Shown in pieces: positions 26,401-38,795 of a stretch of 64,000 nucleotides of DNA. Position 1 is the stretch's first letter, and each line of letters begins with the position of its first letter. Below the pieces are notes generated by a model. That model saw only the letters and a program-made list of their open reading frames with translations, was not told the origin of the DNA and did not search any database. The stretch spans positions 3,741,865 to 3,805,864 of the forward strand of contig OY718806.1 in assembly GCA_963070105.1 (NCBI GenBank), given 5' to 3'. Origin of the DNA: Litomosoides sigmodontis (lineage: Eukaryota; Nematoda; Chromadorea; Rhabditida; Onchocercidae). Made by a program: the position numbers and the translations under genes.

Positions 26401-28488
26401 CATTGAGATTGCAGGTTAGCTCAATTTTATTAATGGATTCCAATACATTTGAAGTATTACATTCTCATGAGCTTGAAGGCAATGAAATGGCAATGTCACT
26501 AACTTCTTGTAAACTCGGGAATGATATTCAGCCATATTTTGTTGTGGGTACTGCAGTTATTATGTCTGATGAAACAGAATCCAAAATGGTAAGTTGTACA
26601 ATCACCAGTTTATCCATCTTGATTTGTCGTTTCCGCTGAATTTCAGTTATGCAAGCAAGATTTAGTCAGTTCTTTACATCAGTGAGGGCTTGTGATTGCA
26701 GGGCCGAATCATGATGTTTCAAGCGTCAGAGGGTCCGGAACGTATGCGTTTGGTGTATGAAAAAGAGATCAAAGGAGCTGCTTATTCCATTCAGCCCATG
26801 GATGGTATGTAAATGTGCATCTTAGAACATTTTTTTTTATTCAAGATCTCAAATTCAAAGATTTGAATTATATGCAATTATTACATCACAATTAAAAATT
26901 GAATCATTGCAGGAAAGCTGGTAGTTGCAGTTAATAGTTGCGTTCGGTTGTTTGAATGGACTGCAGATAAAGAATTACGGTTGGAATGTTCCGATTTTGA
27001 TAACGTTACAGCATTATATTTAAAAACAAAGAATGATTTAATTTTGGTGGGCGATTTGATGCGGTCGCTTTCTCTGCTATCCTATAAATCAATGGAATCA
27101 ACGTTTGAAAAAGTGGCTAGGTAAGACTTTTGATCATTATTATTTCCTCACCTAATTTTTCCAGCATTGTAGTTTTATGCCGTTTGAGCTTTTTTATCTA
27201 TCTAACTCATTTTCATATTTTTAAAGTTAATATATCTGTTAGTTTTCTATTGACAGATGATTTTACTAGATTATGTGATTCTACTTCGAAGTTGTGGTCG
27301 CATAATATATGTTTTTTTTTAATTATTTTTTTAAAGTATGATTTTAAGAGATTTCATGACAAATTGGATGTCAGCTTGCGAGATAATTGATTCTGACAAT
27401 TTTTTGGGTGCCGAGAACTCGTATAACTTATTTACGGTGATCAAGGATTCCTTCACAATCTTCAAGGAGGAAGGAACAAGATTACAAGTAATCAGTGTCG
27501 TATTTTTTCAAAAGTTTGGAGTATATTGTATTCAAGTGGCGATCAGCTTTTCTTTACAGAAATGTTTGACTTTAAGCGATTTTGCAAGGTGTATTGGAAA
27601 GCATTTTTTCAGGAATTAGGGTTATTTTACCTGGGTGAGATGGTTAACGTATTCTGCCATGGATCTTTAACTGCGACCCAAGTTGATGTAGCGCCACTAT
27701 ACCATTCTTCGATTTTGTATGGTACTTCAGACGGTGGTATAGGAGCTGTTGTTCAAATGCCTCCAGCGGTTTTCGCGTTTGTTTTGATCAATATAGAGAA
27801 ATTTTTTTTTGGAAGAATTTTTTGCTGGCATCCAGCCAAAAGAGTTCTCTTCGTTCCGTGAGTCGAAGCTAAGGTGAGTTTTATTTTGCATTTCAGATTC
27901 CTGCAGGACGTTCAGAAGCGTTTGGCTGAACAGACGGAAAATTGCATGCGAATTTCACACACACAGTATAGAACGTTTGAAACAGAGAAGCGAAGTGAAG
28001 CTCCAAATGGTTTCATTGATGGTGATCTAATCGAAAGCCTTTTGGATATGGGCAAAGATTTGGTAGAACAGATTGTTAAGGGACTTAAAATGCCGTTGTT
28101 AATCAGTAAGGATGGATTATTTTTCGTAAACGCCTTTTTTAAAGCAAAAGCAATATTGTGGATGTTTTAATTATGGTAGAATACATCTTCTACGTGTTAC
28201 TTGAACCTTTACATTATTAAAAATTCTCATAATGAAAGTGTCACAGACAGCATTTCTCTTTGAACTCTTGATTGAAAGAAAGTGTGATTCCGTAAGACTT
28301 TTTGACTGCGGAAGTGAAGTTGTTCAAGTTTATCAGATCTAATGTTTTGGCGATAAGCTATGTTTTGTCCAGTTATTAGAATATTGACATTACTTCTAGG
28401 TATGCCGGCTTCTGAATCAACGGAACTAGTGGATGTGACAGCAGAAGATGTGTTAAAACTTGTCGAAGATTTATCAAGGATACATTAA
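20731..28488 (+). CDS. ddb-1: DNA damage-binding protein 1 (DDB1), CUL4 ligase adaptor
   Basis: Twenty-one exons join in frame to about 1146 aa (human DDB1 is 1140): 20731-20946, 21223-21381, 21542-21671, 21838-22041, 22640-22842, 23119-23230, 23531-23661, 23776-23971, 24108-24269, 24496-24618, 24965-25186, 25404-25652, 25829-25947, 26101-26229, 26415-26588, 26702-26804, 26913-27120, 27349-27487, 27613-27776, 27897-28105, 28400-28488. Landmarks run along the whole family alignment: N-terminal [85 protein letters not shown] and the final [11 protein letters not shown]1 folds as three beta-propellers with a C-terminal helical part and links DCAF substrate receptors to CUL4 for nuclear ubiquitination. 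The Met before ALNY was chosen because it aligns with the family start. An AATAAA lies at 28807-28812. The exon at 24965 uses a weak acceptor (TTGAG) but fits phase and homology. Confidence 0.97.
23379..23404. repeat. AT dinucleotide microsatellite in a ddb-1 intron
   Basis: A 26-bp AT run lies in the intron between ddb-1 exons ending at 23230 and starting at 23531. Confidence 0.95.
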
Positions 28489-29887
28489 AAAAGGCATGTT
28501 ACGCTATTGTGGTAAATACTGTTCTACTTGATAGACTACAAAGTGACGTTGTGTGTAAGGAAGTAACTGGTAGTCAGTCAGTTAATAATCTGCCTTTCAA
28601 CTTTAATTGTTATTTGCTGGTTGTGCAGTACTCTTCCCCCACAGTTTTGGCCCTGTTGTTTCGTTATTTCAGTAAATTGTACAATTTGCATTCATGATCC
28701 TCTATTTGATCGTTTTTCTTCCATCTCTTAAGTAGCAGCGGAAGTGCTTCAGTCTTCGCTTTGCTATCTTTTAAGTTCTGTTGTTTCAAAGATGTTCAGA
28801 AGTTCAAATAAACACAAATGTTGCTTGAATTTGCTATAACTTCGAACTTTCAATTCCAGATTAGAATCTCCAACTCCCAATTATTTTGCGAAGCCTTTGG
28901 CGCTGTGGTTTTGATTCTAAATCACTTGCGATTAATATTTTTTTCATTTTTATAAATCCATTTCTTAACATGTTCGGTTACAATCTCGCAACTTGTATTA
29001 TTTAAATAGAAAATAAAGTATTGTGATGCATACCTTACTCTGCGTTGTCAATGTTCTCAAAAATTAGAATATTGATATTGATTGGTTGCAAATGTATACT
29101 CATTTATACGAGTTGTTCTCATATTATGATAGCAGCGAGCAGTTCTTACGTTTTCACTGCACTTACAAGCTGTGAATTTTGTCTAAGCTGACACATATTG
29201 CTGTTGTCGTGTACTAACTTTTTTGTATTGGGTTGTATTACATTTTTTTTTTTAATTTTGCATTCATTACCTGTGTGCTATTATATATTATACAGTTCCC
29301 GATGTTTGTTCTTCAATCATAGGGAAGTTGATTTGAAAAAGAAAGAAAGCATTGTTGTTGGTTTCATCGGCATATTTTCCATTTATGTGTGATAAATGTC
29401 CTGCTGCTTCAGCTTATTATTTTAATTCTTGACAGGCGTTTTAGGATTCATTCTTAGCGAGAATCCTCGCGTTGTGTGGTTCATCATTCTTTTAAGCTCC
29501 TCTGGTTTGTTTTCCAATTGTAGGGGTGGCGTCAATTTATAAGTCGGTTGAGGGGTGGGTGAGAGATGCTACATTTGTAAACTGTGGGCCGTAATTTTGA
29601 AATTTAAAGGTCGTAGAATTCGGTTAGTTCTATGTTGCGATGTGTTGTAGATTCTGCTTGTTTTTATCTTGGGTGGGACTGGCGTTTGATGCGTCGTCTT
29701 TTGCACACCAGTTGTGGTTCAATGCAGCAAGGTTTTTGCGTTGTACATAAAAGCTAATAGTAACATATTATATGGTGTAGTTGTGTTAGCTTTTCATGTT
29801 GTTATGTTAGGTCAGGTCTCTGAAATCAGTGCTCAGCTCATTCATTTGTGACTTTAAGCGTGCCACCATCCTGTTGAAATTTCGAAA
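28489..29887. other. Intergenic region between ddb-1 and mbf-1
   Basis: This 1.4 kb stretch carries the ddb-1 3' UTR, with AATAAA at 28807-28812 and another near 29010, followed by T/G-rich sequence leading into mbf-1. I found no exon chain. The distance is long for a tight operon. Confidence 0.5.
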
Positions 29888-30999
29888 ATGTCAAAAATGG
29901 GGACAATTAATTCCGATACTGACCCAGACACAGTAACAATTTTGCATCGTCGTGGTCCAACGCAAAGAACATTGCGAACAGCAGCGGTTTGGTTTTGTGT
30001 TGGAAAAGCTGTATATTATAAATGGTTTCTTACTGAGCTACTGTGCTGCTCTTATTACCTGCGTAGTATTCGTCATCATCGAGTTGGAAAAACAGTGCCT
30101 ACCGAAAACCGACATACGGAAAACACAATTGCATGTCTATAAAAATCTGAACATATTACAGGAGTATTCCAAATAGACAATTTGTTTTGGGTATCTTACA
30201 AATTGGAAGTGACTTCATGGTGTCAAATTCCGTTAGCATAGTTGTCATGTTAGGTTTCAGGAATTAAATGAAGCACAGAGGCGTGGGGTAGCTATTGAGA
30301 CATCGAAGAAAATTAAGGCTGGTGGTAATAGACAACATCATGCGGCTAAAAATACTGCAAGGTTACAAAATTTTTTATTGATGACCAGCTAACTAATTTA
30401 AAAAATTCGCAAGTACTCACGATGCTTTCTTAGTTCATCGTGGAGAGATCGCCTTACAAAGTATAGCTCATCAATTGTAAATTAGAAATGTGTGTTTCCT
30501 ACATTCAAATTGATTTATTAATGTTAACTTTGCATTCATTGAAGATTGGATGAGGAGACCGAGGAGTTACATCATGAGCGTGTTTCGCTGACACTTGGCA
30601 AAGTGATGCAGCAGGCACGGAAAAACAAAGAGTGGACACAGAAAGATTTGGCTACCGTAATCATTTCCTTTTTACTGAAGATTTAGAAACGTTTCAAATT
30701 ATATTCTATGCATTTACTTTCTTCATTTTAGCATATCAACGAAAAGCCGCAAGTAGTTGCGGAGTATGAAAATGGTAAAGCTGTCCCTAATCAACAGGTA
30801 ATCTTCATCAGTTTGCCTCATTATCCTTCTACTTCTCTTGCTTCTTTATTTTGTTAGATGCGTCACATACATTAGAAAAAGAATATCTTCTTTGCAGATT
30901 CTAGCTAAAATGGAACGAGCGCTAGGTGTAAAGTTGCGTGGTAAAGACATAGGTCAGCCGATGGCTAGCAAAGGCGCCCCTAGTGCTAAAAACAAGTGA
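29888..30999 (+). CDS. mbf-1: Multiprotein bridging factor 1 (MBF1/EDF1)
   Basis: Five exons, 29888-29986, 30261-30361, 30545-30656, 30732-30797 and 30898-30999, join to 159 aa (human EDF1 is 148). The N-terminal MBF1 domain shows [17 protein letters not shown] and ETSKK. Residues from about 94 to 148 form the Cro/C1-type helix-turn-helix, with [31 protein letters not shown] and the [12 protein letters not shown] end. MBF1 is a conserved coactivator that bridges bZIP and nuclear-receptor factors to TBP, and it also binds stalled, collided ribosomes to limit frameshifting. The first ATG was used; it adds about ten residues before the conserved block, and the Met at codon 4 is an alternative. 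All introns are short and canonical. Confidence 0.96.
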
Positions 31000-33900
31000 G
31001 GGCACATGGACACTAATTGATTGCTGGTCCTTGATTTTTAATGGAAAGGCATGGATGGTTTCCTATGAAATGAATTCATATTGTACGCAGCTGTCAGTAC
31101 TGAATAATTTGCTTGTACCACTCACCGTTTTTAAAACCTCTCAACGCTACCAATAATGGAAAGGCATTTACGGAGAAAAATTAATATCTTTCTATCTTCG
31201 TATAATTTCATTAAAATTAATCCGCATATGATCAATCTTCAGTTGTAAATTTATTCGAAGTGATATGGCATTGAAAATCTCTTTTTATGGGTTAGGGGAA
31301 TCTTTTTTTGGTTGTGGTAGAATGCGCTGTGTTAAGACGTGCATATTAACGAAATTTATTCTCTAACAGTTACGTTCCACAAAAGTGGAAAGAAAAATGA
31401 AAGAAAATGAGGATATGGGCCATAAGGGAAGGGTTCGAGAACGAAAATTTTAAATCTATTTGTTTAAAGACCAGCAAGTCTTTGTATAACGAAGCTAGTA
31501 ATAACAAAGCAGTGGGAATATCTTCCAATGGCAAATTTATATAATTTTGCTGAAAAAAAAGGAGCTATCTGGATGAAATAGCTACTTTACATTTTATAGT
31601 AATTTGATCACTGAATGAATGCAAGCTTAACACTAAGATGGAAGGGTTAACATATGAATTAATTAGTCATAGATTTTAACTTGAAACTACTTTCATATGA
31701 ATTGGATAATCGATAAAGTAGAGCAGATTTCTAGATTGGAAGTACTGTGATTATTTAGACACGATAATTCTTTTATAAAATTACCTCAGTTTTGCTTGCA
31801 TGCGGGTGAAATAGGCATTCGCCTTTATGGGAGCAATCGCTCTGTCCATGAGCTGCTCCTTGAAATACTGCAGTAAAAAAATTCTCGCAATTTTAATGAT
31901 AATATTGCTTTACGGGGTTGTGGGCTAATTTGCCATACCTTTATTTTTTTTTGAAGCATGAGAATTTGAAACTGAACATTTGTGTGTGAGAAGAGACATC
32001 GTGAAAATTGAAATGTTGAATTTTCGTATGTTTAGCTGTCTTGAGCATAGATCTGAACAGTTTTGATTTTTAGAGGTATCTACTGGTGTAAACCAGACCG
32101 CACTTACAATAATCGATAAATGTCGCGATGCAGGACTGTCGGTGAGATGTAAAGCAAAAATGGTATGAATGTGATTGAGCTATATCCATATCACCATTCA
32201 AATATTGCAGTTTGTACAGTTGCTAACACGCGAATACGTTATATTGTTGCACACCTCGGGTCCTGTAGGAACACGAGAGTTATGATACGCATGTATCGGC
32301 TTTCTTGTGTTTGTGCAAGTGAGGTAGTGAAAACAACTATCAAGTAAAACATTAAAAACAATTCTTTATCTGCAGTCTATGACTACAGATAAAAAAAGGA
32401 AATTTCAAGGGCGGCGAAGGATTAGTTGTGTTTTCAACGAACTCAAAAATTTTGGCTCCATTGCTTTTTTTAATAAAGCCATAAATAGATCAGCGAAAAA
32501 CCAGAGTGCATCTCTTGTACTGTATTTAAAAGTATATATAGTAAACTTGTGAGGAGGTCGGCTATCTAATTGAGGCCTAACAAAGTAGACAAGTAATGTA
32601 AGTTGCAAAACGATTGATAATACTTTACATCGTTGCGTCACGCTTGAATGATAAACAGATAGTGCTTCAAAAGAAGTTATAAAGATACCTGCAAAAGATG
32701 AATCTTAAATGTTATATGTTGATAACATATGAGACCTTTGACATAATTATCCAACGCGTTAATGAAATGAAATCATTTTAGGCTTCATCATTGACTTCCT
32801 CTTTTTTTGTTGTTCTAATTGAACGCTTTCTTAGTAACAGTCACAAGTGTTCCGACAACAATTTCATCAAAATCAGGTAGAAAAATATGAAATTAAAAGC
32901 AATGAAGTCGAGGAAGAGTATTTAAGAGATATTTCGGTTATAATACTATTGGTACCACTGCTACTGATCACCTGACGACATAAAACATACCACAAAATGA
33001 TTGTTTTTGGTGACAGTCTTGACAACAGTTAAATATCCAGTCACTTTATATCATCCTTACGTCAGAAAAAAAGGTTGACAGTTTTTATGGACGGACAAAA
33101 TATCACCAAAATCTTTGTTTTTCTCAAAAATTAAAAAATTTCTAAACAGTTTTTCTAAATGCATTTTTCTTGCGCTATGGAAGGAGTATCTTGCTATGCT
33201 ATGCTCATCAAATACTTGTTTCATCCATTCTCAGAGCAATTCGTGATTTTCATGAGCCACATCCGACGGCGTTTTCAACAGTTATGATATCAGTCACATT
33301 AATACTAAGCTTTTTCTTCCTTTCATGAAACTTATCAGCGATTAATACTAAGCTTTTTCCTTTCATTAAACTTATCAATGAGTTGTTATTTCTTTCTTAA
33401 TTTGAAGCTGATAAGGAGGTTGCAAGTTTAGCAAAAGCTTTTACATATTTCTTTATTTGCTTTTCACTACACGGATCAGTGGAATGAATAAGTAAAAAAT
33501 ATGATAAATAATAAAGAGAATGAAGTTGGTGACAAATCCATGTTGTGATGAAAATGACGAATAATAAATCGATTAATTACAGCGTTTACAGAATTCGATA
33601 GCATCTGAAGACATTCCTGAAATTATTTATTTGACAGAAGCAAAGAAGCGATAAGCATTTCCATTTGTAATGTTTTTGTCTGAAATTTCAACACTAATTT
33701 CTAACATCTGTTTTGGTAAAAATTGTTGTAAAAGAGAAATATTTCGATGGTTTAGATTTCAACAACAACAGACTTCAGAGATGAAAGATGCTTTGCAGTG
33801 CTTGAAATTGTTCCTTTAGTACTCTCATAAATCAGTTTAAGCAAAGTTTCTCCTCTTCACAACACCACATGGTCGTTGTTCGATCACACGTTCTTTATTA

Positions 33901-34952
33901 TTTCTGACTAACATTGTCGTATCTTCGCTCCTACCAGCTTCGTTAGTTTACGTTAGAAGATGAGGACCAATGATTAGATTATCAGGATGCTTGAATGAAT
34001 CCTCCGCATTCACAACCTTGCAAGACTTCCATCCATGAATCAACACTACTTCTCTCTTTTCCCAATCATTTTCCTGGGCTTTGGTGTGCCAGGTAACCAA
34101 ATTGCTTATGCTCATTTTCACTGACATATGATTTCTCCATACGATATCACTTACATCAATTACCTTCTGCTGTTTTTGTCCTTTTATCTTCTCTTTCCGT
34201 GTTCCCTTTTCATTTTCTGAAGTTGTATTCCGCAAAAGTATTCATTTTGCAATGTCACGTTTCCCATAAATTTCATGGTGCTTTTTATAATAATGCACGT
34301 TAAAGAACGAGCGCTCCAGTTATAGCTAAGATTTCATTCTAAATGTTCTTTTCAAATTCCGTTCGATTAGCAAACTTCACGCTTAAAAAAAGCGCAGATT
34401 GGCAAGTGGTATGATTTGAACACACTCCCAGTATTAAATTAATTGTCACGTCATCCCTAATAATCTTCGTTTTTTTTCAACAATGGAATCTGATGAAATT
34501 GATAAATGAAATCGCAGGAATGGAGAGGGTTGTAGAAAGGAAGCTTTGAGGTTGTTAACTGTTACAAAAGAAGAAAGTGAGAGTAATAAAATGCAAATAA
34601 TGGCAAATGTATACACTTCTTGATTCATCCCAAAGAGCTTTATGAGAAGCTTTCATTAATTCTTTTGTCTAAAGATTCAAATTTTATGCAGTCGATGAAG
34701 ATCATATATCTAGAACTGGAAACTAGTTCCTGGTAAATAGAGGTGAAAGAGCCGGCTAGTTAACAAAATTTGCTCGAAAGAGGTATATGAAAACTCATTA
34801 CTTAATATCTTTCCAATTCAATGAAAGAATATATTTCGCTCAAATGTTCTTCAACAGAAGACATAATGAATCGAGAAAGAGATCAAGCTGTTTTTGTGCT
34901 AAATTTAAATGTTTGTTTATTTCTGATGCTTACATGAATTTAAGGATGCAAC
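31000..34952. other. Large intergenic region, mbf-1 to the transthyretin-like cluster
   Basis: Nearly 4 kb without a recognisable gene. A pair of minus-strand exon-like frames occurs at 32179-32108 and 31867-31781 (see findings), but no ATG exon was found for them. A 78-codon minus-strand frame at 32641-32405 opens on GTG, not ATG. Short open frames at 33948-34235 and 34446-34628 have no recognisable family features. A tandem repeat is listed separately. Confidence 0.5.
33298..33380. repeat. Two-copy imperfect tandem repeat of about 42 bp
   Basis: The unit beginning ATTAATACTAAGC and ending near CTTATCA occurs twice in direct tandem, at 33298-33340 and 33341-33380. The copies differ by a 3-bp deletion and a few substitutions, which suggests a recent local duplication. 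It lies in intergenic sequence. Confidence 0.8.
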
Positions 34953-35939
34953 ATGGAGTGGACATTATTCGTATTGCTACCTCATATTACTAATGCCTTG
35001 TTTCCACTATCCCGTGTACAAAGTGTCGCAGTACAGGGAACACTGCTGTGCGAAGGCAGACCGTTACCCAATCATCAGATAATTCTCATTGACCACGATA
35101 GTTCGTCGCTTCAGTAATCGTCTTTTCTAAAGTCGTTTCAAAATTTTCATAATCATACTTCTGCAAGGCTGTTTACTACTTTATTGTGGCAAAAAAATAT
35201 TTACAAGCATTTATCAGATCTTCCACGATGCTCACAATAAAGGACCATAGATTACTTTTTAGTGATTCTAAGTTTTCAAAATCAGTTATTTTCAATGTTT
35301 TGAAAAGTATTTATAAGATCTAGGGAGATTGCAGCGTAAGAAGATTGTAAGAGAGCATTACAAAAATTTGTTATAACGCATTACTGGTTCCTCTTTCATT
35401 TTTCATTTGCTATAAGAACACGTATTCAGAATTGGATCCTGACGATATCATGGCAACGAATGTCACCGACCAGCGAGGACACTTTTTTGTGCGTGGTAAC
35501 GAGAGCGAGTGGAGTATAATCGATCCTGTACTTATCGTTCGTCATAAATGCAACGACGGTGGAATCGTGACGTTTTACTCCTCTACTACCTTTAGTTTCT
35601 TCATCTTCAAAACAAACAGTTTTCCCGAAATGGAAACTGAAATAGCGCTTCTTCAACTAAATGCAAAAAAATTCTTTAAAAAGACATTTTTTTTTGAATA
35701 ATTGAAGTTGATTTTCCAAGCTTCCGTGTGAAACAGTTAATTACACAAAATTTCAGCATAATCTTTCCCTGTCGCCTTGCACCAACACAATTTTGCTTCA
35801 GCCATGCGATCGTGAATGGAGATTGGGAATTCCGGTGAAATACGTAAGTGATGAGGGAGATGTACAGAATATCATGGATATGGGTACCTTGAATGCCGAA
35901 GTGATTTTCTATGGCGAAAAGCGGGATTGCTTATTGTAA
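34953..35939 (+). CDS. Transthyretin-like (TTR) family secreted protein, first of three
   Basis: Exons 34953-35100, 35430-35566 and 35802-35939 join to 140 aa. Residues 1-16 form a signal peptide ending in an ITNA-type cleavage region. The mature domain shows the TTR-like hallmarks: VQGTLLCEGRP, LDPDDIMA, DQRGHFFVRGNE, IDPVLIVRHKCNDGGIPC, and a terminal Cys in RDCLL, making four conserved cysteines. The family is secreted and greatly expanded in nematodes; TTR-52 bridges dying cells to phagocytes, while most members have unknown ligands. This is the most divergent copy of the trio. Exon 3 was started at 35802 because it preserves phase and puts the CxDR...IP motif in register; a start nearer 35757 is less likely. 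An out-of-frame ATG lies at 34946. An AATAAA is at 35994-35999. Confidence 0.88.
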
Positions 35940-37068
35940 TTTACTCAGATATCATTAAGAATCTATCAGTTATGCTTTGTCCAGCAATTAGAGAATAAAT
36001 AATTGCTGATTTGTCAAAACTAGATTAATCATAAGATTTAAGCTGTTAAATTTATTACTCCATTACTTTCATCAAATGTCACTTTAACATTCTATCGCAA
36101 TAACCCGCAGGCATTTGATAAATTGTGATTTTGTGCTATCAATGTATATTGCTAATAAAATGTCACTTTTCAACTTTAGCACAGAGTCAACAGGAAGCAG
36201 CGCTATAGCTAGCAAGGAATATATAAAATGAAATGATTTCATAATCTTTCTTTCCTCTTCATCTATCAACAACAACATTGTTCATGCCAAAGTGAATGTT
36301 TATTGCTAATTAATTAATTAAGGCTTGAGCTTGAGCTCCACCACGGACTACATAATTATTGTAAGGAGGAAAATAAATGTGATAGTCTAGAGCTTCTGCA
36401 TTTCAGAAATCTCAGCTCTTGATGATACATACACACTCGTGGCGAGCGGAGGCAGAAGCATAGAAAAAACGAGCAGAAGCATACAACACAGCGACTGACG
36501 ACTGACTAGCTACGTAACACTGACAGCTGTCCGGTGTGAGTGGCTCTTGATCATCACTTGATCGTTATCAGCGATCAGCAAACTTTTCCTCCCACCTTCC
36601 GTGTCTAATTCCACGCAATCCAATCCAATCGTTAATTCACCCATGAAGAGATTAGTTGCGTTATCCCATTATTCCGACGTTAAATGTTTCATTATCTTGT
36701 TTATGTGCTTGACTATCAGGCAGTAGAATTTCCGTTTTTCAAATTGCATGAAAAAGTCAGCATAACTAATCCATCATGTATGAATGAAAAGGTAGAAGGC
36801 TATCTTGATCCACTCTAGTAGTTCCGATAGTGTGAAATTGCAGGAATAACGTAATTTGCGAAACGAATGCATCATCTAACTGACCCAATTGCTGACTGAA
36901 ATTACGTTCACTTGGGCATTTTTTTTATAATTTTATATAAGGTCACTGTCCTCGAGGTATTGACAATTGAAGCTCCTCGATATCATGTCTTTCATTAGCG
37001 AGACAATGAGGATTCACTAAATTTCAAGATTGAATTTTATCTAAATATGGTGCAACACTTGTAGGAAA
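35940..37068. other. Intergenic region within the TTR cluster
   Basis: This 1.1 kb stretch contains the polyadenylation hexamer of the first TTR-like gene and the upstream region of the second. A TTGTAG acceptor-like site ending at 37064 sits four bases before the second gene's ATG and could be a spliced-leader acceptor. No exon chain is seen. Confidence 0.5.
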
Positions 37069-38795
37069 ATGTGGCTAGCATTTTTGTTGGGCGCTCATAT
37101 TATTACTGGAGTTATGCATACAACGAATGCATTCCTCGAACAGAGCGTACGTGTAAGGGGACGGCTTCTGTGCGGTTCACAGCCGGCTTCTAGCATCCTC
37201 GTAAAATTGGTCGATAAAGACAATGGTAACGAGGCTCTTCTCTTCCTTTTCCAGACAATCACATTCCCGTATTCCTCATGAATTTTAGTGATTTTAATGC
37301 AAGCCTTACGGATTTCAATAGGCATTTTTTACTTTTCACTAGTTCCATTATCAGAATTGCATGTACAGTTACTCCACATTGCTGTTACGGGCAAGCGGAT
37401 TGCCTCCGCATTGGTATTTTCAGGACCGAATCCGGATGACTTGATGGCTTCTTGCTATACAGATAGTGGTGGTAAATTTGATTTGCAAGGTAATTCATAC
37501 GAATTATCGACAATTGACCCGGAAGTTCGAATTTATCACGATTGCAACGATTACGGAAGGGTATATCTGTCATTCACGTCTTTTTAAAGGAAACTTGAAA
37601 AAGCTGGTAATATGAAAGAATGAAGTAAATGAATGTGCATGAAAGTGAATGAACGGTGAGGTCAGAACATTTAAGCTTGTTTGGTTGAAATCGCATATAT
37701 GATGATGGCTAATGAAAGCTGCTAAATGTCCGACAAAGGAAAGATTCAATTTATCAATCCGTTTGTGCTAAGTGGGTGGAGGAGGGCGGAGCTCTGTAAA
37801 TGTGTGGCTAAGGCGAGCTGTGACGTCGAGTGAATTCTGTAATTGGACGAGTCAAAACGTAACAGCGCCGAAAAAGTAGCTACTTCGGAAAGCTCTGGTT
37901 TGTTCCCGAATTCATGACGTTATGATTACAATGTGATAGTGAGGTGAATGTCAGCTGTATTAGCTTGTAGCTACTCAACTCGACTGGCGACGAATTCCGC
38001 GGAGATTGTGGCCGCGAGATCATGAGCTCCATCAACGAGAGTGAGGACTGTCCTCGTGTCCTGCAAACTTTGAGAGTGAAGATGAACAGAACTATCGTCC
38101 CTTCTGGCTAGCTCCCTCATACCTGAAATGGCCATCGGTTGCATGCAGAGATCTACCACTGCTGCAGTCCAGTTCGGCTTTTGTGAGCTAGTTTTTGGCT
38201 GAATAAGGTGTCCTGACGGTGCCAAAATCAGTGAGGATTTTCCGACCGAGAACCACCACATCACCTCCCTTCACATCTAGTGAGTAGCAAGCCATAGCGG
38301 CGGCTTCTTCTTTCACCGTTGACATCCAAGTAACTGCGCGTACTCCTTTAACAACGGTGGCTCCCACAATCGCATGTGCGTTGTAACGCTGCTCCCAGTT
38401 CAATCATTTTTAAATGAACATGAAACTTGAGGTACTGTGTGTGAGTGTGTGTGTGCACATGAACGTAAGGAAAACATCAGCGAGAAATATACTTAAACAT
38501 TGAACTGCAGACTATGAGTAGTGGGGAGTTAAACTTCGAGCTACGAGCTCCTTGTGGACTTGTGAGTGATGAGAATATGGCAAAGAGGAAGATGGGTGCA
38601 GCTTGCAGAATATCTGAAGTTTAATAAAGCAAAGCAGAGATACATCACTTTCAGCCATGTCAAAGAGAATGGGTTATTCGCATCCCGGATCGTTACGTAT
38701 CCAGCGGAGCAATAGCTCGGAAGGTCATGGATCTCGGAGAAATGAATCTTGAAGTGGAGCTCGAAGATGAAAACCAACAGTGTGTACATCACTGA
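37069..38795 (+). CDS. Transthyretin-like (TTR) family secreted protein, second of three
   Basis: Exons 37069-37225, 37424-37560 and 38655-38795 join to 144 aa. A signal peptide (about residues 1-23, ending TTNA) precedes the TTR-like fold: VRVRGRLLCGSQP, LVKLVDKDNGPNPDDLMA, DSGGKFDLQGNS, IDPEVRIYHDCND, PCQREWVIRIPDRYV and a final QQCVHH. The four family cysteines are present. Intron phases (1 then 0) are identical to the first copy, as expected from tandem duplication. Intron 2 is unusually long at 1094 bp and holds GC-richer sequence with long minus-strand open frames. The third exon was located by its acceptor and the PCQRxW motif; without it the protein would lack its C-terminal half. Confidence 0.88.
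37971..38403 (-). other. GC-richer antisense open frames inside a TTR intron, unexplained
   Basis: Inside intron 2 of the second TTR-like gene, two overlapping minus-strand frames stay open (38403-38188 and 38264-37971) in sequence visibly richer in G and C than the flanks. The first has an Ala/Val-rich stretch with KGGDVVVLGRK, the second NWTAAVVDLCMQP. They are in different frames. I recognise no family and see no introns linking them. They could be a decayed nested gene, or stop-poor sequence by composition alone. Confidence 0.3.

Noticed and set aside
32405..32641. 78-codon minus-strand frame resembling a signal peptide
   Set aside because: It begins with GTG and has no in-frame upstream ATG, so it is not a credible start in a nematode.
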